Shown in pieces: positions 10,682 to 21,700 of a stretch of 64,000 bases of DNA. Numbering within the stretch: the stretch's first letter is position 1; every line of letters begins with the position of its first letter. The translations under genes and the position numbers were made by a program. The stretch is from Hemileia vastatrix (taxonomy: Eukaryota; Basidiomycota; Pucciniomycetes; Pucciniales; Zaghouaniaceae): assembly GCA_030280995.1 (NCBI GenBank), contig JASXTE010000008.1:13431212-13495211 (forward strand), given 5' to 3'. The notes beneath the pieces were generated by a model. It was not told the DNA's origin. It saw nothing but the letters and a program-made list of their open reading frames with translations, and made no database searches.

Positions 10682-11873
10682 TGTCCGCCGGTCGTCTAGA
10701 AGAAGGTGAAAAAAGAAGGTAGAAGGGGAAATAAAAAGGAACTGAAATAAAGAAATATATAAAAAATTTAAAGACTTTTAATAAAGATGGAAGGGGATCA
10801 ATGTGGTTAATAAAGTAAGTACGGTTTTAATCTCTCTGTTCAATTATCAACTATTAATACTAAAATATTCTTATCACAACCTTTAATATTTTATTTTATT
10901 ACTTAAATAGGCAGACGCGCAGTTTAAATAGTTGTAAATAAAATGAATTTTATAGTGTAATTAAAAAATATGTTGAGTAGTAAGTCATGAGCATAAATGA
11001 AATAACACAAGGCCTTTTATAGGCAAAGGGACCAATGAGGCGCTACAACTGAGTATATACAAAATAATAATAGGATGAAACAACAAGATAAAAGAAAATA
11101 ATTGAAACATAACAATGAAGAGAAAAAGATGAAACAGGTAATTAAAATCCCAATTAAGAAAATAATTTTCACGCAACCATTTCACAAATCATTTAAGTAA
11201 TATAGTGAGTAATTAAACAATCTCTGAGACATGTGAACCATGTGAAAAAGTAATCAAATCAAGTATAACAATATTTTTTATAGATTTTTTAAGTGAAGCA
11301 AATGGAATGTTTTGACGCAACAAAATATTGTAATCAATTTTTGTGTTAGTCTGTAGAAAATTAATAAATTGTTTTGACTATGTAATAACTAGTTGAAACA
11401 AGTAATTAATTTTTCTACTGAACCAAATTTAGAATTTTAAATTTATTATAATTATTATAATGCATTTAATATTCATCACAAATAAGGGTCAAAAAAACAA
11501 CATCAATAATTATGGATAATTTTGAATATGAAAAGGGTTCAATTATATATTTAAATTTAAAAATTAATTTAATTACAATATAAGATAATTTAATAAGATA
11601 TAATTATATTATCAACATGTAATTAATTAATTATTCATTAAATACACATAACACCTCTTAATATGGAATATAATAATTATTTTAATGTATACTTAATTTA
11701 TATGATAATAAAATTAGTATAAAATTTATTTTAATTATAAAATAATTTTTTAATATAATTTATTATGTAATATAAATTTAATATATATACATAAGCTGCA
11801 ATTATTATGTCATTTATTAACTCCAATAAAATTGTATGTTTATTACTTGGCTCCTGGGAAAGCCTGTCCGACA
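10682..11873 (-). mobile_element. Solo LTR (chromovirus-like), inserted in the family B solo LTR
   Basis: The 1192-bp LTR runs TGTCCGCCGG...CTGTCCGACA and has a perfect 5-bp duplication GGCTG (10677-10681, 11874-11878). It resembles the LTRs of elements 1 and 3 in having the reverse of TTGCCTATAAAAGG near 11008-11024 and the AAGGGTCAAAAAA block near 11484. It carries no coding region and presumably arose by LTR-LTR recombination. Confidence 0.9.
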
Positions 11874-11886
11874 GGCTGACAGATGG

Positions 11887-12211
11887 TGTAATGAGTGGCA
11901 GTACAATTTAGGAAAGTGAAAGGAGGCAATTCTTCTTGTAAGCTTAGCCATGGAGTTTAATACTGGAATGAAGAGAAGGCAGCCCCATGAAGAGCATTTC
12001 ACCTTGTCCAAAAATACTCACTTTGTATGTACTTAGTAACTTAGCACTAATTCATAAATCAAAAATAATGAGATTCTAACCCTTAATTTGAAGAATAATG
12101 TGAATGAGTGGGTAATCTGAAAATTAAAATGTGCATTAATTATTCTAAAAATAAATATTTTCAGTTTTTATAGAATGATGTGTAATGCATATTATATACT
12201 GGATACGCATG
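11887..12211. other. Host-level sequence between solo LTRs
   Basis: It continues the sequence interrupted at 6351 once the family B LTR is removed. The open frame at 11817-12011 (minus) crosses the LTR edge and has no motif. I see no gene. Confidence 0.5.
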
Positions 12212-12216
12212 GATAC

Positions 12217-13513
12217 TATTGGCTGGTCCTATAGAAGAAGGAGAAAAAAAAGGGAAAAAAGAACAGAGAAGAGGAGGAGGAAATAGAGGGAAAAGGTTAT
12301 AAAAGATAGAGAAATAAAATAATAGAAAAAAGAAATAATTATTCTAAGAGAGAGAGGCGACAAGATTCCTTGGGACTTGATACAGTACTGAGGGTTATTA
12401 AATTGTAGTATATTTATTTATATAAGAATTATTTTCAATACGCGGTAAACACTATTATCATTATTAAACTTATTGCAACCTGTAGCTATTTATATAAAAC
12501 TTAAATTAGAATTGTGATACTAATAAAAATAATAATAAACGTATTATATTTAAAGAAATATATTCAAGTTTGAGTTTATAATAAGTGATGCAGCTACAGG
12601 GGATTATACAAAGCCTTTTATAGGCAAAGGACCCTCTGAATCGTCACAAATGAGTACTTACAAAAGAGTAATAAAATGAAACAAGAATATAAAAGAATAG
12701 AACTAAACATAGAGATTGAGAGAAAAAAATGAGATAATAAACTAAACCTGTGAGTAATTAACCATTTTTCCCATCATAACTTCCCAAAACAATTAATTAA
12801 AATAAGTAGTAACCAAGTAAGTCTTAGACATGAGAAAAGTTAGTAAAATAACCCAAAACAGTTATTACAGTGAGATGTAAAGGATTTAATTAAAACAATT
12901 AGAATTATTTTCACGCCAAGATACATGTAATTAATTCAATACAGTATAAAGCAATTTTAATTAATTGTTTTAACTATGTAATTAATTCACTAATTAGTTT
13001 AAATGAAACATATAATTAATTTAATGATATTCCTTATTTAAAGTGAGAATTTTAATACCATGTTATTAAATAAGTGTTATAATTTATTTAATAATTTTAC
13101 TGACACAATTAAGGGTCAAAAAAGCGCCCAATATTATTGTTTAATAATGTATGAAAAAGGTTTATTTAATATATAAATTTAATTAATTAATTTAATTACA
13201 TTATAAGTCAATTTTACACTTATATTTATAATATATGTTTATAATTAATTAATTATAAATTTGTATATATTAAATACATAAAAAATGTGCCATAATTTAT
13301 AGAATATATATCATGCTTAATATAAATGTATAAATAATTTTTATGATAACAAAATTAATATAATATTTATATATATTTAATAAAAGAACTATATCATTTC
13401 ATTATGCAATATAAGATTAATTTATATACATAATAAGCAAATTTTTACGCCCTCTTTTAGTTACAGTAAATTGACATAAAATTTAATGGGCTCCTGGTAT
13501 AGCCTGGCTGACA
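12217..13513 (-). mobile_element. Solo LTR (chromovirus-like), 1297 bp
   Basis: Flanked by a perfect 5-bp duplication GATAC (12212-12216, 13514-13518). It ends GGTATAGCCTGGCTGACA, matching the inverse of the TGTCAGCCAGGCTA start of the other LTRs. The opposite end starts TATTGGCTGG, so the terminal TG has decayed to TA. It contains the inverse promoter block CCTTTTATAGGCAAAGG near 12614 and the AAGGGTCAAAAAAGCGCC block near 13111. No coding region. Confidence 0.88.
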
Positions 13514-13518
13514 GATAC

Positions 13519-13929
13519 AGTGAATTCAATATATTTTTCATATTGAATGAAATAACTATGACAAGTTTCATCTTTTAATTTCCTTCATATGGTTTTACTT
13601 CGGGTAACTTTATGAGTGAGATAAAGTGATTGGTTGGCCCATTGAATATATTAATGTAAAACTATCACGCCAATACTTTATGTTCCTTTTATTCAGAATG
13701 ATGATAATAGATTCTTTGAGCTATGTACTTATTCATTTAGACAAAGTTAGTCTGTTAGTACATCAACCATTATTGATTAGTATACATTTGGACACTTACA
13801 AAAGAATGATGGTAACCCAAATATTTTTTAGATCCTTGAACCAATTTCTCATGGGATTCCAAAGAATATTTTGGTTACCATTACCTAAATACTATACTCT
13901 ATGCCTCTGATATGTAAGCTCTTGTTTTA
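13519..13929. other. Unassigned sequence with a weak open frame
   Basis: A 94-codon plus frame at 13626-13910 is rich in hydrophobic residues and lacks any motif I can place. The DNA is AT-rich and could be a decayed element. No function is claimed. Confidence 0.35.
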
Positions 13930-14188
13930 ACCACACAATATAGGGGGTGAACTTGCTAGCTAGTCCTGAACCTGAACTCAGATGGAACTCAGATGGACCT
14001 TAGACTGAACTCATACTCAACGCATACTGAACTCTACTTGAACAACCACCTATAACTGTTCTTCTGAGTGGTGTTAATTCCTGATTGTATGTTTTCTTTA
14101 TCAATAGCTCAATTTGTGTTCAATCTGTGGTGAGTTTGGGTCCAAGGTTGCAGACTTGCTGGCAAGTCCACCCCCCATATCGTGTGGT
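13930..14188. mobile_element. Short inverted-repeat element (MITE-like), about 259 bp
   Basis: The left end ACCACACAATATAGGGGGTG followed by AACTTGCTAGCTAGTC is matched by the inverse of the right end (14152-14188) with only a few mismatches, giving inverted termini of roughly 35 bp. The interior has short direct repeats such as AACTCAGATGG. It has no coding capacity, so it would depend on a transposase elsewhere. I could not settle the target duplication, so the superfamily is open. Confidence 0.68.
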
Positions 14189-14423
14189 GTTTGATGAGGG
14201 GTTTTGTTTTGATGGGTAATAAATTATTTCATATTTAAATGATTAGGCCATTTTTATAAGAAATAGTAGAGTTTAATATTGCAGTATAGATTGAAGATAT
14301 CTATGTAACAAGTGAGATGAGCAAGAAGTTAGAAAATTGTAAAAATGTGATATTTTTACATAAAATGATGATAGGAAACAACAGCCAATAAATTAAGCAA
14401 TAAAGGTAGTGAATGATGAATAG
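14189..14423. other. Left flank of element 1, edge of a degenerate minisatellite
   Basis: The part from ~14290 (AAGAAGTTAGAAAATTGTAA, then a TAAAATGATGATAGGAAA stretch) resembles sequence at 44205-44270 beyond the far end of element 1. Both probably belong to one repeat array that element 1 inserted into. Confidence 0.5.
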
Positions 14424-15689
14424 TGTCAGTCAGGCTATCTAAGGAGCCCATTAATTTATATAATAAATTATTGAAATCATGTAAGGGAATAACATTATGT
14501 ATTTTTTAGTTACAATAAATTATTTTCTTAAATAATAAAATTATAAATATTTTTTGAATAAGTAAAATAGTTACTATATGTAATTTTATTATTAAATAAG
14601 TTTTATTACATAAACAAATATTACATTCTATAAAAACATGGCACATTTCTATGTATTTAGTATTTCTAAAAAATTAATTAAATTAATTATGATATTATAA
14701 GCTTAATTATATTTAACTTATAATGTGATTACAAATAAATTAATATAATTTAGATATTAAATACAAATCATCATATAATATTATCCAAAATATTGAAAGC
14801 TTTTTTGATCCTTAGCTGTGTCAGTAAAATTACTAAATAACTTAAAACACATATTTAATATATTAATATTACCTTCTCACTTTAAATAAGTTAAAATTAA
14901 ATTAATTATTTGCTTCAATTAATTTAATTACTGAAAGTAGTTAAAACAATTAATCAATTTCTCTTTATAACTGAATTAAATTGTTTACATAAATTTTGAC
15001 GTGAAAATAATTCTATTTTTTAATTAAAACTTTACATCTTATTATAATACTTGTTTAGGATATTTTTTCTCAAAGTTCTCATGGTCTCATACTTATTTAG
15101 TTATTCATTATATTAATTACATGTTTTGGAACTTTAAGATGGGAAAGTTATTTACTTATTCCTGGGTTTAATTTGGTGTTTCATTGTTTCCCCTCACATT
15201 GTATGTTTTAATTAATTTCCTTTAATCTTTTGTTTAACATTACTATTACTCTTGTATATACATTTGAAGAGCCTCAGAAGTATCCTTGCCTATAAAAGGG
15301 GCTTGTAATTTCTATTTGTAGATCATCACTTTCATTACACACCTTATAAATCTTACAATACATTATTATTATTTTTTATTAGTATCACAAATCTAGTATA
15401 AATAATCAATAAATAATCTAAGTTTGCTTTAAGTTCATTAATAATAATATTTGTTTTCCACTCAGAGAAATCTCTACTTACTTAATTAAATTTTTATCTA
15501 TAAATCAGTCATTACTGTTGTGTCATTCCTCAAAAACTGTCATTGCATCTCTCTCATTTTGTTATAATTATTTTATAATATTTTTTACTTCATTTTTTCT
15601 CTTCCTATTGTTGTTCTCTCTTTATTTCTCCCTTCTTCTCCATTCTATTTCATCTTCTTTTCATCCTTCTTCTAGACAACCCACCAACA
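14424..15689 (+). repeat. Element 1 5' LTR
   Basis: Starts TGTCAGTCAGGCTATC and ends CTAGACAACCCACCAACA. It holds a core promoter TTGCCTATAAAAGGG at 15287-15300, with GAAGAGCCTCAG about 20 bases upstream. The 62-codon open frame at 15518-15706 lies in its T-rich tail and is not a gene. Confidence 0.88.
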
Positions 15690-17176
15690 ATTTAGGACCT
15701 TTCTGAATGACAATGACCTTTTTTGACAAACGTCATAACGCACAGACCACCTAGTGCAAAACAGATAATTTTTTTTGGACTATGTTTCAAACTTGGGTTT
15801 GACCTTTTTGGTTTATATTAGATTAAATTTTATATATTTTAAAGTTATTTCTAGATAACTATAGTAAGTAAACCTTTGCAACTCTCAAATATATTAATAA
15901 ATTTTTATTGCAATAACAGTGTTTTTGGCTTAATTGCTGAATCACTGAGTGTAAGTCATCATTAATTTTTAATTTGATTTTTTCCTAGTAGACCATAATA
16001 GAGTTGTACTCTTAGTCCTAGAAGATCATTAGAATTTTTAATAAATTATTAACTTCAATTTTATTGAAATTTTTTTTGATTTATTGGTTGACCATAATTG
16101 TCAGCCAGGCTGCTAGACTTACCCAGTAAAATAATTAATTATTTACTGGATATAGCCCCAACTTATTATTTCTATTATTTAATTATAAATTAGTTACATT
16201 AAAATTATCTATAATAAAATAACTAATTACAGAATGGTAAAGTTAATAAATAACTAAAATTGAAATATAAAAATGTCCTTTATACTTTTATTCTCTAACA
16301 CCGTGCTCATTGACAGGTTGAAAGAAATAAAAATTTATATTAAAAAATGGATTTTAAATAAAAATAAAATTTTTTTATTCAAATAAAAATAAATATATAC
16401 TAAAAATTCAAATTTCTTATTTAGAATTGACCTTTACAGTAAATATTAAATAAATTAATTTATTCCTGTTATATTCTGTAAATACATCTTTTTGAAGCCT
16501 TCTTTTAAGAACAAATTTATTATTTGAAAAATATTCCTTCTGAAATATTCCTTTTCTCTATCTCTCATACTACTGTTTTTAGAATTTTATTGCTGTGCTT
16601 TGTCTCTCCTTTGCCTATATAAGGCCTCTCTTTTTGGTTGTTATTGATCATTCCATTACTTACATTTAACAAACATTTATTTTATTTAATACTTATTGCT
16701 ATTAATTATTAGTTTTAGTAATTATATTCTTGGACTTCTATCTCTTAAATTTATAATAATAATAAAAGTTTCTACCTCTTATATTTAATTAAAACCAATA
16801 AAAAGATATAAGTAGGTACCCTAAACTTTGAGATCCAAAAATTCCCCTTTTACCCCTGTTGGACCGCCATTAAAAACCTTCTAGACATAAAAGACCCCTT
16901 GACAATAATAGTAATCAGTGCTTAGTCCCAATATTACCAATATATTTTTTGGTTGACTTATTAAACCTTTAGGCTTGGTCCCTCAATAATTATTTTTATT
17001 TTCTGAATAATATCATTTCTAATTACATATTTTTGTAGACACATTTTTATTGTTAATTGATTAATTTTTTGAATAAAATTTAAAATTTTTCTTTGAGAAA
17101 TAATTTGATTATTTTTCAATTGAAAAAATATAAATATAATTCATTAACAACCATTTGATTTTTTATTCACAGTTTC
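15690..17176 (+). promoter_or_regulatory. Element 1 leader (primer-binding region and 5' UTR)
   Basis: Directly after the LTR comes ATTTAGGACCTTTC, aligned with ACTGGGGACCTTTCC in elements 2 and 6 and so the presumed primer-binding site. ACGCACAGACCACCTAG follows at ~15739, and an ACTATAGTAAGTAAACCTTT block near 15858. These blocks are shared with elements 2, 3 and 6. A solo LTR splits the leader at 16099-16904. Confidence 0.65.
16099..16904 (+). mobile_element. Solo LTR (family B), uninterrupted copy
   Basis: An 806-bp LTR, TGTCAGCCAGGCTGCTAG...CCCCTTGACA, with a perfect 5-bp duplication ATAAT (16094-16098, 16905-16909). The related leader of element 3 reads straight across the site. A TATA-like TTGCCTATATAAGGCC lies at 16611-16626. 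It is the same family as the split solo LTR at 6352-11881. Confidence 0.92.
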
Positions 17177-18771
17177 GTGTCCAGTAGTTTGGAAAACAGT
17201 ATGGATAATCTTCATGTAGATAAAATTGATGTGGATATTGATAATTAATCTGTAAGTTCTTCAAAATTAACTTACAAGAATTCTTCAGCTAAAAAAAAAT
17301 CTTCATACTCCTCAGAACATAGAAATGTCAGGAGAAGTAGAAAACCCCCCCACCAAACTACTCTGAAAGAAGAAAAGCCTCAGATCAACCAGGAAAATCC
17401 TCTAAAGTGTATAAAAATAAAAAAGATTACTCTGACGCAACAAATAAACAATCTCTCCATCCATATAAAATAACTGAAGGCAGAAAGCATGAAGTACAAG
17501 GCAAGAGTAGACACACTCTGGAAACAGATTCAGGAGCTCTTAAATCACAAGCAGGTTCAACCTCCTCCTTTCCCAGCTTCTCAGCCTCAGCCTCAGCCTC
17601 AGCCTCAGCCTAAACCTCAGCCTCAGCCTCAGCCTCAGCCTCAGCCTCCGCCTCAGCCTCAGCCTCAGCCTCAGCCTCAGCCTCAGCCTCAGCCTCAGCC
17701 TCAGCCTCAGCCTCAGCCTCAGCCTCAGCCTCAGCCTCAGCCTCAGCCTCAGCCTCAGCCTCAGCCTCAGCCTCAGCCTCAGCCTCAGCCTCAGCCTCAG
17801 CCTCAGCCTCAGCCTCAGCCTCAGCCTAAGCCTAAGCCTCAGCCTCAGCCTAAGCCTAAGCCTCAGCCTCAGCCTAAGCCTAAGCCTCAGCCTCAGCCTC
17901 AGCCTAAGCCTCAGCCTCAGCCTAAGCCTAAGCCTCAGCCTAAGCCTAAGCCTAAGCCTCAGCCTCAGCCTAAGCCTAAGCCTCAGCCTCAGCCTAAGCC
18001 TAAGCCTCAGCCTCAGCCTAAGCCTAAGCCTCAGCCTCAGCCTAAGCCTAAGCCTCAGCCTCAGCCTAAGCCTAAGCCTCAGCCTCAGCCTAAGCCTAAG
18101 CCTCAGCCTCAGCCTAAGCCTAAGCCTCAGCCTCAGCCTAAGCCTAAGCCTCAGCCTCAGCCTAAGCCTAAGCCTCAGCCTCAGCCTCAGCCTAAGCCTC
18201 AGCCTCAGCTTAAGCCTAAGCCTCAGCCTCAACCTAAGCCTAAGCCTCAGCCTCAGCCTAAGCCTAAGCCTCAGCCTCAGCCTAAGCCTAAGCCTCAGCC
18301 TAAGCCTAAGCCTAAGCCTCAGCCTCAGCCTCAGCCTAAGCCTCAGCCTCAGCCTAAGCCTAAGCCTCAGCCTCAGCCTAAGCCTAAGCCTCAGCCTCAG
18401 CCTAAGCCTAAGCCTCAGCCTAAGCCTAAGCCTAAGCCTCAGCCTCAGACTCAGCCTAAGCCTCAGCCTCAGCCTCAGCCTAAGCCTCAGCCTCAGCCTA
18501 AGCCTCAGCCTCAGCCTCAGCCTAAGCCTAAGCCTCAGCCTCAGCCCCATCAGGCACCCAGCTCTTTAACTAGAAGTTAAAACACTCTACAAGTGGAACA
18601 GTGGAAATGGGACTACCTGATTAGCCATTACCAACAGAATGATCATCAGCCAGAAGCTCAACACCCTGGCCCATCCAGGACACAAACCTATCATCAATAT
18701 CCTCAGTCCCATCCTTATCAGGGAGGTAGAAGAAAGAAGGAACAGGGGAAATTTGCTCCTTTGCCATGGTA
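17177..18771 (+). pseudogene. Element 1 ORF1 (coiled-coil/W-K-W-D protein), decayed and repeat-expanded
   Basis: The family start ATG is GTG here (17177). The next ATG, at 17201, opens MDNLHVDKIDVDIDN and a stop. The GTAAGT donor (17252) and a TCCTCAG acceptor (17315) of the family intron are both present, again 64 bp apart. Beyond C-runs that have shifted the frame, the conserved coil reads TLTQQINNLSIHIK (stop) [20 protein letters not shown] at ~17429-17530. Then comes a huge proline-glutamine/lysine stretch, then VEQWKWDYLISHYQQN and KFAPLPW before the TAA at 18769-18771. Frame and motifs match elements 2 and 6, so this is the same protein with stops and an expanded linker. Confidence 0.72.
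17580..18546 (+). repeat. CAGCCT/AAGCCT hexanucleotide expansion, about 970 bp
   Basis: An almost uninterrupted run of six-base units. The 5' quarter is nearly pure CAGCCT; from 17822 on it becomes a higher-order pattern of two CAGCCT plus two AAGCCT (24 bp), with occasional variants such as CAACCT. In the ORF1 frame it encodes alternating Pro-Gln and Pro-Lys. The opposite strand is open for 336 codons of Arg-Leu, purely because of the repeat. Confidence 0.95.
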
Positions 18772-21700
18772 AGGAATTTGTTTGATAAACATGTTGGTAT
18801 GTATAATAAAAAATCTTCTCCCACAGGTAATATTGTGGATAATGGTTAAAGAACAGTTAAACCCATAAAGAGAAAAATTCCTTTAATGAGTAGCCCTAAT
18901 GATGTAATTAGTAAATTATCATATGATGAACCTTTAAATTTAACCTCAACTTCTTTAATTAATCCTTCTCTTGCAAATAAAAATGATTTTGTTTCCCCTG
19001 AAGTCTATACCTTGCTTGAGAAAACTTCTGAGGATATATTAAAAGATACACTTGATTTTAATGCTGTAAAAGACAAAATTTTGAGAGATGTATTAGTACA
19101 TGAGAGTGATAGATTGAATAATTTGAACTTAAATTGTAAAGTGAGCTCTTCTGTACCAGATACAGCCTATTTTAAAATCAAAGAAACTTTTAATATTTTT
19201 GTTAGCCAAAAAAAAACATATAAGAAGTGATCATAGAGCTATCTCAGATAAAAATATTCATCTGCATAGAACTTTGAGTGAGTTAAAACTCCTTATTGAA
19301 GAGAATTATTCTTTGCAAAATAAAATTAAGTCTCTAAAGAATGAGTTAAAAAATCTGAAAATTGATTTCCAAGCTCTAAGCACCAAATACACAGTTTTTG
19401 AGGACAGAAATGTTTTATCCCTTTAAAAAATAAATGACCAGATGTCTGAAACTCCAAGGATAAGAAACTCTTTGTCTGACCTACAGAAAAAATTCTCTGC
19501 CTTAGCTGTCAATCATTATGGTGTACATGAATATTCTGCCCATAAATTGCATAAAAATAAAGGAAAGGGGCCTGAATAAAGAAGCTCTTTTCTTCCCCAT
19601 ATTTCAACCATTAAACAAACTGAAAATGAGTCTGTAAAAACTTTTTCTACTAGCAAAAAATCTTTCAATGGTCATGAACTAGTTGTTTCTGTAAATAATA
19701 AAGTTTCTGAACACCTGGCTAAACTTCAATAATTATTAATGTTAAATAATTCAAATCAAAAGATGGACCATCCCAGTAGTCAGAAAAATTGGCCCAAAGT
19801 GGATCAATATACCACTTTTGATGGTGACTTGTCATCTGACTGGAAACACTTTATTCAGAGAGTTGATAATCTAAAAAACTCTTATAAATTACCAGATGAA
19901 GAAACTGTCTCTAAATTAATTACTTTATTTTCCAATGTAGCTTTAATGTGGTATGAATCTGTCTTACTGGACAACAAACATTATAATTAGAAAGAGTGGA
20001 AAACCTTGATTTAAAATCAAGTTGGTGGTGCGAAATTCAGGCTTGCCCAGCAGAGATTATATGAGAGCACTAAATATATGTGTCCTCCTCTCCTGAAAAA
20101 CCTATTATTTTCCTTATGAAAATTACAAAAATTCTTAGAGCCATGGATCCTAAAATAGATTATGATATTTGGAGAGATAAAATTCTTTATAAATTACCAA
20201 AAAATCTGAGAGATTTGTTTGTGGAAAGGACTGAGCATGTGAGAGAGAATTCTTCCTTTATTAATATCTGTAATGAAGTCCTAATAAATCATAGATATGA
20301 ACCATCGAATTATACTGTTAAATATTATCATGACCAACAAAATCCTTCCACAATACTCCCAGATAAAACTGGTAAGCCTTCTACCCATGTTAAACCAGAG
20401 AAATATGCAACTAAAACTTGTTTTAAATTTAACAAAACTTGGCAGGAAGACATATTTGTGACAAGAAAGTTCATCTTGTTGAACATAATGAGGAATCTGC
20501 AAATACTCAAGCTGATCTTGATGATTCCTCAAGTGACTGTAATAGCAATATCTGTTATGACCATGATTATTCTCAAGAAGTTCTAGTTTTAGAAAAAGAC
20601 ATCCAATATTTAGATAATTGGTCTGAAAATTGTAATATTGACATGTCTTCTGTAGATTATGCTGAAGTAATTAGAGATATTACTAACAGTTCTATTTTAA
20701 TATCACCTTTGAGAGCTCCAGTTATCATAAATAGTAAAAATGTTGAGGTTATTCTTGACTCTGGTGCTAGAGGGAGTGTAGTTTCTGAGAAATAATTAGC
20801 TTCTGTGGATAAAGATTATCAATGAAAATTATTACCTATAACATCTGAAAAATGGAAAGTTTATGGTTCTGTGTTATGTCCCATTGGAAAATATAAACCA
20901 ATGTATTCTTTAAATAAAATGGTGGTCTTTTCAGAGCTATTTGTGAATTTGTTTTGATGAAAAATGACAATTTAAGCAATTGGTTTATCATGAGAAATGA
21001 CATTTTAACCATTTTTGGCATAAAGTTGGATCCTGCAAACAAATTTTTTACCTTGGGATTAAATGGGAAAAGAAAATTAAAAATTACTTCTTCTAAGAAG
21101 CATTTTGTACCCTTGTTGAAATCTTGTCACTCTTTGATCCAATGTAAAGGCAGACAAACAGAGCAAATGGATGAATTATTGTCTGAGATTAAAACAGCTT
21201 CATTTGGTGATCAATTAACAGTTGATCAGAAATATTAAATAATAGCCTTAATTACATCTTTCCCTATGGCTTTTGCTCATGGTTCTCATGTCTTAGGAGT
21301 TGCTAAGGATGAAATGAAAATTACTTTATCCTGTAATTTGAATTATGTTCCTTCTAGTCTTAAGAAAAAACCATATCCTGCTTCTCCAACAAAGAGAGAG
21401 GATATTGAAGATAATATTTCCACCTTATTAAAAATGAATATCATTGAAAAGGTGGATGTCACCCCAAAATATTGTGTCATCTGCCCAGTTATAATTTCTT
21501 ATGAAAAAAATAAAGCTAGATTATGTGGGTATTATAAAGCATTAAACACTTATATTGTTGATGATATTTATCCTATTCCTAGAATTAATTCAATAAATGC
21601 TACCTTGCAAGGTGAAAAATTTATTAGTTGTCTGGATGGTAATAAAGGTTATCATCAAATACCTGTTGAGAAAAATTCACAGAATTTCTTGCTTATTGAT

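Larger units (their letters stand above)
6352..11881 (-). mobile_element. Solo LTR (family B), interrupted by two later insertions
   Basis: The LTR runs TGTCAAGGGG...GCTGACA as printed and is flanked by a perfect 5-bp duplication GATGG (6347-6351 and 11882-11886). Removing the Harbinger-type element with its duplicated target (6593-10123) and the inner solo LTR with its duplication leaves 241 + 558 + 3 = 802 bp. The uninterrupted, oppositely oriented copy at 16099-16904 is 806 bp with matching ends, so the reconstruction checks out. A TATA-like CCTTTTATAGGCAAAAGG (reverse strand) lies near 10168. No internal coding region of this family occurs in the window, so it is known here only from solo LTRs. 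Confidence 0.9.

Noticed and set aside
14419..14423. Target duplication of element 1
   Set aside because: AATAG on the left has no match after ~44083, where the LTR end runs into poly-A; the duplication is lost or the end is misplaced.
17540..18550. 336-codon Arg-Leu open frame on the minus strand
   Set aside because: It is the antisense of the CAGCCT repeat; a six-base repeat without stop codons is automatically open.
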